From positions 1,054,001-1,118,000 of the forward strand of contig NZ_JACHIS010000001.1 of assembly GCF_014203365.1 (NCBI RefSeq): a stretch of DNA of 64,000 bases. Direction: 5' to 3'. Positions 27,378 through 37,738 of this stretch are shown here, piece by piece. A model generated the notes under the pieces. It was given only the letters and a program-made list of their open reading frames with translations. It did no database searches and was not told where the DNA came from. The stretch's first letter is position 1; every line of letters starts with the position of its first letter. A program made the position numbers and the translations under genes. Origin of the DNA: Actinoalloteichus hymeniacidonis. GTDB lineage: Bacteria; Actinomycetota; Actinomycetes; Mycobacteriales; Pseudonocardiaceae.

Positions 27378-28109
27378 ATGTTGAGAATGCTCGGACGCAT
27401 GGGCGTCTTACTCGCCGCGTTGGTGATGGCGATGGGCACGGTGAGCGTGGTGAGCGCGCCGGAGGCGCACGCCTACAACTGGACCCGCACCCTGCGTCAG
27501 GGGGACAGCGGTGCCGACGTGCGGGAATTGCAGATCCGCGTGGCGGGCTACGCGGCGGCGGGCGCGTCTCGCACCGCGTTGACCATCGATGGTGACTTCG
27601 GTCCGGCCACCGAGGGCGCCGTCCGGCGGTTCCAGGGCGCCTACGGCCTCGGAATCGACGGTGTCGTCGGTCCGAACACGCAGTCCCGGCTCAACTGGTT
27701 GGAGTCCTCCGACGGCTCGACCAGGCACTTCAACTTCTCGGAGTTTCACTCCAAGGATGGGGCGGGATTCAACAACGGCCGGGTCGGTGCGTCCACCGTG
27801 CGGGAGAACATCCGTCGGCTGATGTACAAGCTGGAGGCCATCCGCAAGAAGTCCGGTGACCGGCCGATCACCATCAACTCCGGTTTCCGCAGTGTCTCGC
27901 ACAACAGCGCCGTCGGCGGCGCGTCCAACAGTCAGCACATGTACGGCATCGCCGCCGACATCGTGGTCAGCGGCCGGTCGGTCAGCCAGACGATCGGCTA
28001 TGCGCAGAGCTCCGGTTTCTCCGGCATCATCCGCTACTCCACGTTCACCCACGTCGATAGCCGCGCCGAGTACTCCTACGGCTCGCGGGCCTGGTACTGG
28101 GCCATCTGA
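27378..28109 (+). CDS. Secreted peptidoglycan-binding M15 peptidase (D-Ala-D-Ala carboxypeptidase-like)
   Basis: 243 residues from ATG 27378, with GGAAGGAAAG upstream. The signal peptide ends near SAPEAHA. A PG_binding_1 domain (about 40-110) carries LRQGDSGADVRELQ and IDGDFGPATEGAVRRFQ. A C-terminal M15A domain has zinc ligands visible in SQHMYGIAADI (His, Asp) and FTHVDSR (His), as in the Streptomyces albus G carboxypeptidase. It should trim peptidoglycan stem peptides outside the cell. It is a single-gene unit followed by a terminator; about 230 bases upstream show no recognisable riboswitch. Confidence 0.92.
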   Translation: MLRMLGRMGVLLAALVMAMGTVSVVSAPEAHAYNWTRTLRQGDSGADVRELQIRVAGYAAAGASRTALTIDGDFGPATEGAVRRFQGAYGLGIDGVVGPNTQSRLNWLESSDGSTRHFNFSEFHSKDGAGFNNGRVGASTVRENIRRLMYKLEAIRKKSGDRPITINSGFRSVSHNSAVGGASNSQHMYGIAADIVVSGRSVSQTIGYAQSSGFSGIIRYSTFTHVDSRAEYSYGSRAWYWAI

Positions 28110-28128
28110 TTCCGATCGACCGTTCGAC

Positions 28129-28163
28129 CGGGCGCGGCGTTCCCCACCGGGGCGCCGCGCCCG
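28129..28163 (+). terminator. Rho-independent terminator after the M15 peptidase gene
   Basis: An 11-base perfect stem (CGGGCGCGGCG 28129-28139, complement 28153-28163) is followed immediately by TTCTTTT. Confidence 0.9.
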
Positions 28164-28435
28164 TTCTTTTCGGCGAGGTGGGATGCTCGGTACCCGCCTT
28201 TGCGGTGTTCGCGCGGATCCGCCCGATATTCTCCCGCATGCGCCGTGAGCGTTTCGTAACCTCGCGGCCGGAGTCGACGATCTTGGATCTGCGCTCACGT
28301 CGATGTTTACCGCTCGGGTGACATCCGTCCGTAACGACTCCTGAAGGTATTTCACGTCCGCGCAACATCGGGTGACACATATCGAAACGCCCCGGATCGA
28401 ACCTTGGCCCGTGCGTCGGCACGAGTGGAGGCGAG
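28164..28435 (+). promoter_or_regulatory. Upstream region of amtB with GlnR-like half-sites
   Basis: Several GTNAC elements occur: GTAAC 28256-28260, GTGAC 28318-28322, GTAAC 28331-28335 and GTGAC 28372-28376. The last two are each followed, seven bases on, by a GAARR-type element (GAAGG 28343-28347; GAAAC 28384-28388). This resembles the GlnR nitrogen-regulator box, but the spacing I know is six bases, so the match is imperfect. amtB is a classic GlnR target. No gene is seen here. Confidence 0.4.
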
Positions 28436-30135
<1,700 letters not shown>

Positions 30136-30189
30136 AGACCCCGGACAGGCTGGTAGGCCTCGGACGGACCGATCCCGGCCGACGCACAG

Positions 30190-30225
30190 CGAAGGAGCCC
30201 TCCCCGATGGGGAAGGGCTCCTTCG
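30190..30225 (+). terminator. Terminator after amtB-PII
   Basis: A long stem of CGAAGGAGCCC-type arms (30190-30205 with 30209-30225, one bulged base) around a three-base loop, 55 bases after the PII stop. Confidence 0.85.
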
Positions 30226-30435
30226 TGCGTTGGTGACTGGAGGTCCAGCGGCGTTCGATCGGGCGCGATCCGCACGGTCGATGAGTAGATTCCCTCAGCA
30301 CGGTTAGCCGGATTCACGCTCCCGCGATCACCCGACGACGGGCAGGCTTGGTTCTAGTGCCGCTTGGAGACGAGCGCCCACCGGTCCCGATCGGTCCTCT
30401 CCCGGCGCTCGTCACCGGCGGCACCCGAGCAACGC

Positions 30436-30474
30436 CGCCCGATTGGCCTGGTGAGGGGTGAGGCCAATCGGGCG
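30436..30474 (-). terminator. Terminator of the PRC-barrel/DUF2382 gene
   Basis: A perfect 14-base inverted repeat (CGCCCGATTGGCCT 30436-30449, complement 30461-30474) with an 11-base loop lies 39 bases beyond the minus-strand stop at 30513. It could also back up the terminator of the converging amtB-PII unit. Confidence 0.75.
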
Positions 30475-30512
30475 ACGCCTTGCCGCTGTCCACGGGTGCG
30501 ACCCGATACTCA

Positions 30513-31577
30513 TCAGGCGGGCCGGTTACCGTGGTCTTGGCCATCGTTGAACTCGAAACGCTCCTTGCGCACCCGGTCGGTGATCGTCTGCTCCTCGGTC
30601 GTCGTCTCGGTCGTCAGCCGGACCCGTTCGACGGGCACCGTCCGACGCTCCACGACCGCGCGTTCCTCATGCAGGACCACCTCGCGCTGTTCCTCGTGAA
30701 TCCGCAGGTCGGCACCGGCGGCGGCATCGCGATCGGCGGCGGTGATGGGTTCGGTCTCCATCCGGACCCGCTCGCGCTTGAGCGGCACCTTGATCTGCAC
30801 CTCCTCGGTGACCACGTACTTGCGTAGCCACGCGCGGCCGGTCTCGACCTGTTCGGCGTGCACGCTGAGCTGCTCCTCGCAGCGGGTGATCGCCTCGCCT
30901 CGATCCGCCTGCCGGGTGCCCGGTGTCCCGCCCGACTGCGCGGAGCGTCGGGGTGGGCCGGGGGCGCCCGGGATCTCGTCGGTGGACGAGGTCGGCGTCG
31001 GGACCGACGACGCGTCCGCCGCCCGCTTCTCGGCCTCCAACATCTCGGGATAGGTGCTCGCCGCCCGTTGCTGACCTGCTCGTGCCTCGGCCGAGGTGTC
31101 CGGCCGCCGGGCGGTTCCCGCTAGCCCGGCCAGTCCGGCGGCCCCCGCCGCACCTTCCGCCGATCGGTTCTGCCCGAACCCGTCGGTCGACTCCACGTCG
31201 CCGCCGGACAGCGTCGAGGACCGGTCGGTGCTCAGGCTCTCGGTGCTCTGCCGCTGGCTGGGCAGGCCGTAGTAGTCGTAGAGCCTGCTCTCGTCCTCGA
31301 TGGGCAGCTCGCCCTGATCCGGCGCCACCTGCGGGGCCTCGTGGACCTGCTCGCGGTTGTACCGGACCTCGACGTCGCCCTCATCGGTACGGCGCATGCC
31401 CGCCACGGGAACGAAGCTCTCGCGCATCCCGAACAGTCCGGTGTGCACGGAGATCCAGGATGGTTCTCCCGACGGCCCGTCCAGCCAGACCTGAGCGATC
31501 TTGCCGATCTTGATTCCGTCCGCACCGTAGACGGTGCGGCCGGGCAATCTCTTGATGTCCTGTATGCCACTGGTCAT
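30513..31577 (-). CDS. PRC-barrel and DUF2382 domain protein
   Basis: 354 residues from ATG 31577, which has GGAGG eight bases before it; the GTG three codons earlier overlaps that site. The PRC-barrel domain (about residues 5-85: LPGRTVYGADGIKIGKIAQV, VRYNREQV) is followed by a long Ala/Ser/Gly linker and a DUF2382 domain (about 230-345), rich in Arg/Glu with TGRAWLRKYVVTEEVQIKVP, HEERAVVERRTVPVERVRL and the ending VRKERFEF. Such proteins are common in actinobacteria and deinococci and are often linked to stress, without a defined reaction. Cytoplasmic; no membrane segment. Confidence 0.9.
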   Translation of the reverse strand: MTSGIQDIKRLPGRTVYGADGIKIGKIAQVWLDGPSGEPSWISVHTGLFGMRESFVPVAGMRRTDEGDVEVRYNREQVHEAPQVAPDQGELPIEDESRLYDYYGLPSQRQSTESLSTDRSSTLSGGDVESTDGFGQNRSAEGAAGAAGLAGLAGTARRPDTSAEARAGQQRAASTYPEMLEAEKRAADASSVPTPTSSTDEIPGAPGPPRRSAQSGGTPGTRQADRGEAITRCEEQLSVHAEQVETGRAWLRKYVVTEEVQIKVPLKRERVRMETEPITAADRDAAAGADLRIHEEQREVVLHEERAVVERRTVPVERVRLTTETTTEEQTITDRVRKERFEFNDGQDHGNRPA

Positions 31578-31712
31578 GTTCGCCACCTCCAGACGACTCC
31601 ACTGATAGGAGTACCCATCCGGCCCAACGCGTCCGGAGAATCACCCGAACGGGTGGCTCGGAGACGGCGAGTCTGATCGGCTAGTCGGGCCGAGGTGAGG
31701 TATGGCGATTGC

Positions 31713-31991
31713 CTAGTGGGCGAAGTGCGGGGTCGGGACGCTGCTCCGCGTCGCGGCGGCGTTCCAACGGGCGGGCAGCTCGCCGTCCAGGCATTCCCGG
31801 TCGGTCTGCCTCGGCACCGACGGGGTCACCCGTACCGCGATGGAGCTCAGCGCATCCGAGAGTGCCTGGGCGAACTCGGGGGAGAACACCTGGCCTCGGC
31901 GGACGGCGACCACCGGTCGGCCTGCCGCGGTGTAGTTGATACACACCGGGGCGGAAAGATCGTCTTTGACTACGAAGAGTGGTGAGCTCAT
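31713..31991 (-). CDS. Small hypothetical protein
   Basis: 92 residues from ATG 31991 with AGAGGG upstream. The N-terminal half is conserved-looking (LFVVKDDLSAPVCINYTAAGRPVVAVRRGQVF); no membrane helix and no motif I know. Third codon positions are almost all G or C, which supports coding. It lies downstream of nothing on its strand and reads toward the PRC-barrel gene after a 135-base gap, so it may share its promoter. Function unknown. Confidence 0.6.
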   Translation of the reverse strand: MSSPLFVVKDDLSAPVCINYTAAGRPVVAVRRGQVFSPEFAQALSDALSSIAVRVTPSVPRQTDRECLDGELPARWNAAATRSSVPTPHFAH

Positions 31992-32006
31992 CTGCGACCC
32001 TCTTTC

Positions 32007-32231
32007 GTGCAGCTATGGTCCTCGATCGTGGTCGTCTTCGCCGCCTGGTTCTCGGGCGCCGTCGCGCCGAGCGCCGCTCGACACCCCGACGCGCATCGGC
32101 TCGACCGGCCGCCCGCGTCGGTGGGCGACGAGTGGTCGGAATCGGCGATGTCGCTGGCGGGACGTGGTTCGGCCCCCGGCGATGTCGAAGCGTCGCCAGC
32201 GCGGCCCGCCCGACGCTACGCGGGCCGTTGA
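32007..32231 (+). CDS. Possible small secreted protein
   Basis: A 74-codon frame from GTG 32007 has strongly G/C third positions and begins with a signal-peptide-like stretch (LWSSIVVVFAAWFSGAVAPSAA), then a polar Pro/Ser/Arg-rich tail. It diverges from the 31991 gene with only 15 bases between the starts, leaving little room for promoters, and no clear ribosome site is visible. It could instead be the random open frame of a G+C-rich region. Confidence 0.35.
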   Translation: MQLWSSIVVVFAAWFSGAVAPSAARHPDAHRLDRPPASVGDEWSESAMSLAGRGSAPGDVEASPARPARRYAGR

Positions 32232-32431
32232 AGCGAACTGCGCCTTTCACCCGAAGGTGGAAAACCGGCGCGTCGCAACCCGCGCAGGTCCACACTTCTT
32301 CGTCCTAAGGGATGAGTTGCGCTGCCGCCTGGGCCGCGATCAGCTACGCTGCGTGCCGAATTCCGCCCGGTATGCCGCCGTCGGTGGCACAGGTCTTCCG
32401 GCGCGATCGGAAAGCCGGGACCATCTGAAAC

Positions 32432-33295
32432 GTGTCCACTTCGCGGCTCTCGGTGGCGACGGATCTGCTGCCTCGGTGGCGGGATCTGACGCTGCTGATC
32501 CAGCGTGCCGCCGATCGTCCTCGGTGGCAACGGGTCCTCGCGGTGATCATGTCGTTGTGGACTGCAGGCTGGATTCTCGGACAGATCGGCCCGCCGGAGA
32601 CTCGACTCTCGCCGCTGGGCGTCCCCGGCGAGGTGCTGGCCTTCTTCGGGCTCGACGTCGCGCAGGCGGTGCAGACCGCAGGCGACTTCCTCGCCGAACC
32701 CGAGCGCCGAACCGTGTTGCTGCTCTGCGCCTGGGGCGCCGGGGTGCTCTGGGCGGCGACCACCGAACGCTCCCAGTTCCCGGCTCTGCTCGGCTGGTCC
32801 TCGGTGATGATCGCGGCGGAGGGACTCGGGTACCACGAGGCCGTCTACCGGGCGATTCTCGGCATGGTCGGCCTGATCGCGCTGCTCTTCCTCTGCTCCT
32901 TACCGCTGCGGCGGGTCCCGGTGTGCCGCCGGGCCAGGCTGCTGCCCCGCGACGTGCTCAGTACGGGATTCACCGCAGCTGCACTGTCGGCGGTGGTACC
33001 GCTGTTGGCAGTCGGGCTGCTCGTGACCCGGGTCTGCAGCCCCTACCTGACCCGGCCGCCGCAGATCCTCGGCCCGGTGCGGACGCCCATCCGCCCGGAG
33101 GAGTCGACGGTCGCGGCCCCATCCGCCGACCCGGAACCCACACCGGGCGGCGAACCCGATGCGCCCGGCGCCGCCGTCCGCGCCGACAGGCCCGCCCCCG
33201 AAGACGCATCCATCCCCGAAATCGCCATTCCGGACCAGCCGGGCGCCGATCACGATCGGCCGGCGGCGGCCCGGCCGCTGCGCCCAGCGGAATAG
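32432..33295 (+). CDS. Multi-pass membrane protein of unknown function
   Basis: 287 residues from GTG 32432. Five to six hydrophobic segments are seen (e.g. VLAVIMSLWTAGWILG, VLLLCAWGAGVLWA, AILGMVGLIALLFLCSL, STGFTAAALSAVVPLLAVGLLV), followed by a ~90-residue Pro/Ala/Glu-rich tail. No family recognised. No ribosome site lies before the GTG, so it may be leaderless or start elsewhere. The region upstream back to 32231 shows nothing else. Confidence 0.65.
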   Translation: MSTSRLSVATDLLPRWRDLTLLIQRAADRPRWQRVLAVIMSLWTAGWILGQIGPPETRLSPLGVPGEVLAFFGLDVAQAVQTAGDFLAEPERRTVLLLCAWGAGVLWAATTERSQFPALLGWSSVMIAAEGLGYHEAVYRAILGMVGLIALLFLCSLPLRRVPVCRRARLLPRDVLSTGFTAAALSAVVPLLAVGLLVTRVCSPYLTRPPQILGPVRTPIRPEESTVAAPSADPEPTPGGEPDAPGAAVRADRPAPEDASIPEIAIPDQPGADHDRPAAARPLRPAE

Positions 33296-33354
33296 GCCGT
33301 GGCCCTCGGCGATGGATCGGTGTACCGGCGCACCGATTCGGGTACCCCCGACCC

Positions 33355-33663
33355 ATGTCTGATTCGGCCCGAGAATCGGCCCGAGGAGCCCGACACCGGC
33401 GCACCAGGGCCGATTACGAACGTGGCCTGTACGACTACCACGATCCGACGGCGGGTGTCGGCGGCGCGGCACCGACCAGAAGCGCGCTGACCCTCCGGCT
33501 GTGGCTTGCGGGCTTCGGACTGGTGTTCTGCACCGTGGCCGCTGTGGTGTGCTTCCGGGCCGAACTGGTGGCCTTCGGCGTGGTACTCGTGGTGCTGGCC
33601 GTCATCGCCGCCGTGGATCTGATGTGGGTGGCACATCGCAAGCGACGCGGCGAGCCCGGCTGA
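33355..33663 (+). CDS. Small two-helix membrane protein (possibly DUF6343-like)
   Basis: 102 residues from ATG 33355. A basic N-terminal region (RGARHRRTRADYERG) leads to TRSALTLRLWLAGFGLVFC and two hydrophobic helices (about 48-67 and 71-90), ending in RKRRGEPG. The 'A.TRSAL.LRL..' start to the first helix resembles a small actinobacterial family (DUF6343) as I remember it, but this is tentative. No ribosome site is visible. Confidence 0.6.
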   Translation: MSDSARESARGARHRRTRADYERGLYDYHDPTAGVGGAAPTRSALTLRLWLAGFGLVFCTVAAVVCFRAELVAFGVVLVVLAVIAAVDLMWVAHRKRRGEPG

Positions 33664-33762
33664 GCCGCGTGCGAGAGCCGGATTGACCGAGCGCATCGAG
33701 ACACATCGAGACCCTTCGCTCCGGTTCACCCCCGTGGTTCGCCAGGCGGAGGTCACGGAACG

Positions 33763-35253
33763 GTGACGGCTGAGTTGCCGCAGCAGGCGCACTGGGGTGC
33801 GCTGTTCGGCGTGGATCACAAGAAGATCGAAGACCAGACCGAATTCGACGTCATCGTGATCGGTGGCGGACCAGTCGGCGAGAACGTCGCCTCCCGCGCC
33901 GTCCAGGGTGGACTGCGGGCGGTGATCGTCGAGGCCGACCTGCTGGGCGGCGAATGCTCCTACTGGGCCTGCATGCCGAGCAAGGCACTGCTGCGGCCCG
34001 GCACCGCGCTCGCCGCCGCCCGGCGCGTCGCCGGGGCCAAGGAGGCGGTGACCGGCGAACTGGCTGCCGCCGAGGTGCTGGCCAGCCGGGACGCCATCGC
34101 CTCCGATTGGAAGGACGACGGGCAGGTGAGCTGGGCCGAGGGCGCCGGAATCACCGTGGTGCGCGGCACCGGCCGCATCGTCGGACCGCGCCTGGTGCAG
34201 GTGCGGGATGCCGACGGCGAACGGGAGATCCAGGCGACGCACGCGGTGGTGGTCTGTACCGGCAGCGCACCCAAGACCCCGCCGGTCGCCGGGATCGACC
34301 AGGTGCGGACCTGGACCTCGCGGGATGCGACCTCCGCCCGGTCGGTTCCCCGCAGGCTCGCCGTGCTCGGCGGCGGCCCGGTCGGCGTCGAGCTGGCCCA
34401 AGCCTGGGCGCGCCTCGGTTCCAAGGTCACCCTGATCAACAACGCGCCGCGACTGCTCGCCAACTTCGAGGGCTTCGCGGGTGATCTGGTGGCCGACGGC
34501 CTCCGGGAGGACGGCGTCGACGTCCTGCTGGACACCACCCTGGAACGGGTCTCGGCCGAGGGCGGCGGCATCGCGTTGCGGACTGCGGAGGGCGGTCGCA
34601 TCAAGGTCGACGAACTGCTCGTGGCCACCGGCCGCAGCCCGGCCACCAACGAGATCGGCGTCGAGACCGTCGGACTGACCCCCGGGCAGCCGTTGCAGGT
34701 CGACGATTCCGGGCAGGTCACCGGCGTCGACGGCGGCTGGTTGTACGCGGCGGGCGACGTGACCGGCCGGGCACCACTCACCCACCAGGGCAAGTACGCC
34801 GCTCGGGTGGTCGGCGACGTCATCGCCGGCCGGGCGGCCGGTTCTGCGGAGGCCCGCGAGGCGTCGCCGTGGAGCCGCTTCGCCGCGACCGCGGACCACA
34901 CCGCCGTTCCGCAGGTGGTCTTCACCGACCCGGAGGTCGCCGCGGTCGGCTACACCTCGGCATCGGCCCGCAAGGCGGGATTGAACGTCCGGGTCGTCGA
35001 GTTGGACATCGCCGTCGCGGGTTCGACGCTGCACGCAGGCGGATACCGAGGCCGAACCACGATGATCGTCGACGAGGACCGTCGCGTCCTGGTGGGCGTC
35101 ACCTTCGCCGGTTACGACGTGGCGGAGTTGTTGCACGCCGCGACCATCGCCATCGTCGGCGAGGTGCCGATCGATCGGCTGTGGCACGCGGTGCCCGCAT
35201 ACCCCACGATCAGCGAGATCTGGCTGCGGTTGCTGGAGGAATACGGGCTCTGA
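33763..35253 (+). CDS. FAD-dependent pyridine nucleotide-disulfide oxidoreductase
   Basis: 496 residues from GTG 33763, with GGAGGTCACGG upstream. It has the dihydrolipoyl-dehydrogenase fold: FAD motif VIVIGGGPVGENVASRA, redox-active disulfide GGECSYWACMPSKALLRP, NAD(P)-binding LAVLGGGPVGVELAQAWARLG, second FAD motif WLYAAGDVTGRAPLTH, and a dimerisation domain. The C-terminal motif reads AYPTISE, where classical members have HPT with the catalytic His; the His is replaced by Tyr. It is therefore unlikely to be an ordinary lipoamide dehydrogenase despite likely annotation as such. Substrate unknown; it is a stand-alone gene. Confidence 0.88.
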   Translation: MTAELPQQAHWGALFGVDHKKIEDQTEFDVIVIGGGPVGENVASRAVQGGLRAVIVEADLLGGECSYWACMPSKALLRPGTALAAARRVAGAKEAVTGELAAAEVLASRDAIASDWKDDGQVSWAEGAGITVVRGTGRIVGPRLVQVRDADGEREIQATHAVVVCTGSAPKTPPVAGIDQVRTWTSRDATSARSVPRRLAVLGGGPVGVELAQAWARLGSKVTLINNAPRLLANFEGFAGDLVADGLREDGVDVLLDTTLERVSAEGGGIALRTAEGGRIKVDELLVATGRSPATNEIGVETVGLTPGQPLQVDDSGQVTGVDGGWLYAAGDVTGRAPLTHQGKYAARVVGDVIAGRAAGSAEAREASPWSRFAATADHTAVPQVVFTDPEVAAVGYTSASARKAGLNVRVVELDIAVAGSTLHAGGYRGRTTMIVDEDRRVLVGVTFAGYDVAELLHAATIAIVGEVPIDRLWHAVPAYPTISEIWLRLLEEYGL

Positions 35254-35258
35254 GAACG

Positions 35259-36665
35259 TCAGCCCTCGGTGAGGATGAGGCCGGTCTCGGCGAGTTCGAC
35301 CAGTTCCGTGTCGTCCGGCGCCGACGGTTCGTCGAGCCAGACCGCCTGCGCGATCCGCAGCCGGGCACCATCCCTGGCGGTGACGAACGCGGCGTTGTCG
35401 AACGACTCGGGTCCGCCCTGCCAGCCCTGCCCGTCCCGCACGAGGTCGCTGACGGCTCCACGTCCCGCGCCGTTGACGAGTTCGTCGAAGTCCGCAGCGG
35501 CGGACTCGTCGGGGAACACGAGCACCGAGGCTGCGATCGCCGCCTCGGGCGTCTCAGCCTGATAGAGCCCCCGAGTCAGCTCCGTGCACGGATTCTCGGC
35601 CAGCCAGACCGCAGCGTCCCCATAGGAGTGTTCGGCACAGTCCTCGGTGGTGTCCGAGCCTCGGACGATGAAATCGATGCCGTCCGCGCTGACGACCTCG
35701 GTGTGCTCCGGCTCGGTATCAGAGCTCGCGCCCCGACTGGAGTCCACCACCAGCACGGTCATCACACCGAGGACGACGGCGGCGATGACCGCGGCTAGCA
35801 CGAGTTGGCCGCGCACCCCGCGAGAACCCGTCGGCGCCGGGCGGACGGTGTTCGGTCGGCCCGCCGGAGCGACCGGGCCTGCCTGCGCCGCCGGAGCGGC
35901 CTGCGGCGTGACACCGGGACCGCCCGCGCCACGGTGTTCCAGCGCAGCCACCGGTGCCGCCTCCGTCACGACCACGCCCGATGCGGTGGGCGCGGCGCCG
36001 AGCCCGATGTGTTGGGGCAACGCCACGGTGGGGGCGTCGCCTGCCTCCGCGACGAACCCCTCGGCCAACAGTTCCGTCTCGCCGAGAGCCTCCGGCGCCA
36101 GCTTCTCCTGACCGGGGAACAGCGCCGTCAACAACTGCCGAACCTGGTCGATCCGCAACGGTGTCGGAGCCTGGGTGGACGCGCGCAACGCGCCCAGCAT
36201 CGACGGCGGCGACGGATGCAGGGCACGGAAACCTCGGGCGACGTCCTCCTCGGGCTGCAGCACCTGCTCCACATAGGGACCGATCGCGATCACCGTGGTC
36301 AGCGGGGCGTTCTGCGCGCCGACGATGTAGGAGCGTTCGCGAACCGCCTTGGCCAACTCGACCGCGTCGGCGGCGGGATTGGGGCTCTCGTCGTTGCGGG
36401 TCAGCAACCAGCCGTCCACCCGCCACCGCCTGCCCAGCGGCGCGTCCAGTTTCAGTGCGGGATCGGGGAGATCGACGCCGACCACCAGGGTCAACCCCGA
36501 TGGCCGAATGATCACCGCGTCCACCGATCGGTGCGCCCCGGTCGGGGTACCGCCGAGAACCGCCACTCCGCCGACGAGCGCATTGCCCTTACCCCAGGAG
36601 GAAAGGGTTGCCCGGATGTCGACACTGATCACCGATGGGTCTGCACCGAGCCGAATCAGCCGCAC
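35259..36665 (-). CDS. Single-pass membrane protein of unknown function
   Basis: 468 residues from GTG 36665, with GGAGGTGG upstream. The N-terminal ~110 residues (GGVAVLGGT...RSVDAVIIRPSGLTLVVGVDLPDP) faintly resemble a NERD-type fold but lack a convincing nuclease triad. A Pro/Ala linker leads to one membrane helix (about 285-307: LVLAAVIAAVVLGVMTVLVV), and an external domain of ~150 residues contains two Cys (EDCAEHSYG, ENPCTEL). The layout suggests a cytoplasmic sensor-like part coupled to an external domain. Its end is 5 bases from the oxidoreductase stop (convergent). Confidence 0.7.
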   Translation of the reverse strand: MRLIRLGADPSVISVDIRATLSSWGKGNALVGGVAVLGGTPTGAHRSVDAVIIRPSGLTLVVGVDLPDPALKLDAPLGRRWRVDGWLLTRNDESPNPAADAVELAKAVRERSYIVGAQNAPLTTVIAIGPYVEQVLQPEEDVARGFRALHPSPPSMLGALRASTQAPTPLRIDQVRQLLTALFPGQEKLAPEALGETELLAEGFVAEAGDAPTVALPQHIGLGAAPTASGVVVTEAAPVAALEHRGAGGPGVTPQAAPAAQAGPVAPAGRPNTVRPAPTGSRGVRGQLVLAAVIAAVVLGVMTVLVVDSSRGASSDTEPEHTEVVSADGIDFIVRGSDTTEDCAEHSYGDAAVWLAENPCTELTRGLYQAETPEAAIAASVLVFPDESAAADFDELVNGAGRGAVSDLVRDGQGWQGGPESFDNAAFVTARDGARLRIAQAVWLDEPSAPDDTELVELAETGLILTEG

Positions 36666-36992
36666 TGGCCACCTCCCACGATGTACATGACCTGGCCCCG
36701 ACCGATCTGCTTGGGGGTGTGAGGTATCACGGTAGCCCCAGTCCCGACGGCCCTCACTCTACTCACCGGTAAACACCGGTTCGTGCGTAATAGAACACGT
36801 TTGGATCATGGAACTCGTCGTGGTGATCGCGTCTTCGGCTGGCGAAGATCGGCACGATCGGTGCAGAATGACGCTATTGATTGATCGGGCAACCGATCCA
36901 TTCGGGTTGATCAATGGAGACGGTCCGCGTTGTCGCCGTTGCTTGCGAGGTCGTAGGGGAAGACGCCCATCGTCGAGTAACGGAGGTCAGCA
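36666..36992 (+). other. Divergent intergenic region before the DUF3145 gene
   Basis: 327 bases with no supported gene. It contains two ACCGGT boxes four bases apart (36765-36770, 36775-36780) and an A+T-richer patch (36783-36800) suitable for promoters. A 62-codon frame at 36808-36996 has a poor Arg-rich translation and is not believed to be a gene. Confidence 0.4.
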
Positions 36993-37496
36993 GTGAGCAC
37001 CGATGGCAGCACCAGCGGCGTCGTCTACGTCCACTCGTCGCCTTCCGCAGTCTGCCCGCACGTCGAATGGGCGATCTCGGCGGCGGTGGGTACCAGGGTC
37101 GGTCTCCAATGGACGGCCCAGCCGATTGCGGCCGGTCAACTGCGCGCCGAATGCAACTGGTCGGGCGAGGCGGGTACCGCGATCCGGCTGGTCTCCGAGC
37201 TGCGTGCCTGGCCGATGATCCGCTTCGAGGTCACCGAGGCTCCAAGCCACGGCGTGGATGGCGAACGGTTCTGTCACGTTCCGGGCCTCGGTCTCTGGCG
37301 GGCCAGGACCAGCGCCAACGGCGACATCGTCGTCAACGAGAACCAGCTCCGGTCACTGCTCGCCGCCGATATCGGCCGCGAGACGGTGGCGCATCGGCTC
37401 GGCGAGTTGTTGGGCGAGGCTTGGGACGAGGCACTCGAACCCTTTCGCCTCGCAGGCGACGGCGCTCCGGTCACCTGGCTGCATCAGGTCGGCTGA
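36993..37496 (+). CDS. DUF3145 family protein
   Basis: 167 residues from GTG 36993 with GGAGGTCAGCA just upstream. The actinobacterial DUF3145 pattern is seen throughout: GVVYVHSSPSAVCPHVEWAI, QPIAAGQLRAEC.W.G, LRAWPMIRFEVTE, GERFCHVPGLGLWRA, and the C-terminal EPFRLAGDG...WLHQVG. Length is exactly that usual for the family. No enzymatic role is known. It is usually found near the fatty-acid synthase cluster in related genomes, as here (1.1 kb from fabF). Confidence 0.9.
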   Translation: MSTDGSTSGVVYVHSSPSAVCPHVEWAISAAVGTRVGLQWTAQPIAAGQLRAECNWSGEAGTAIRLVSELRAWPMIRFEVTEAPSHGVDGERFCHVPGLGLWRARTSANGDIVVNENQLRSLLAADIGRETVAHRLGELLGEAWDEALEPFRLAGDGAPVTWLHQVG

Positions 37497-37738
37497 TCCG
37501 CACCGTTTCGGCGCAAGATCGAAAGGAGCCCCGGATTGTCGGCAGGCGTCGGCTGCGGGAAAGCGATCATTCGTCACGGATGCAGTGCCCGCGATTCTGC
37601 CCGAAATTACCTTCCGGGCCGGAGAAATCCGAAAGGGTCGACATAGTCGACCCAACGCGGTCGGACTGTGATGAGAAGGCCCGAGGCGCACCGCACGATC
37701 GGGCGAAGACCGGCAAGCGAGTGTGCCATTCTTGGTGA

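Noticed and set aside
36808-36996. 62-codon frame before DUF3145
   Set aside because: Arg/Ser-rich end, no ribosome site, and it overlaps the DUF3145 ribosome site and start.
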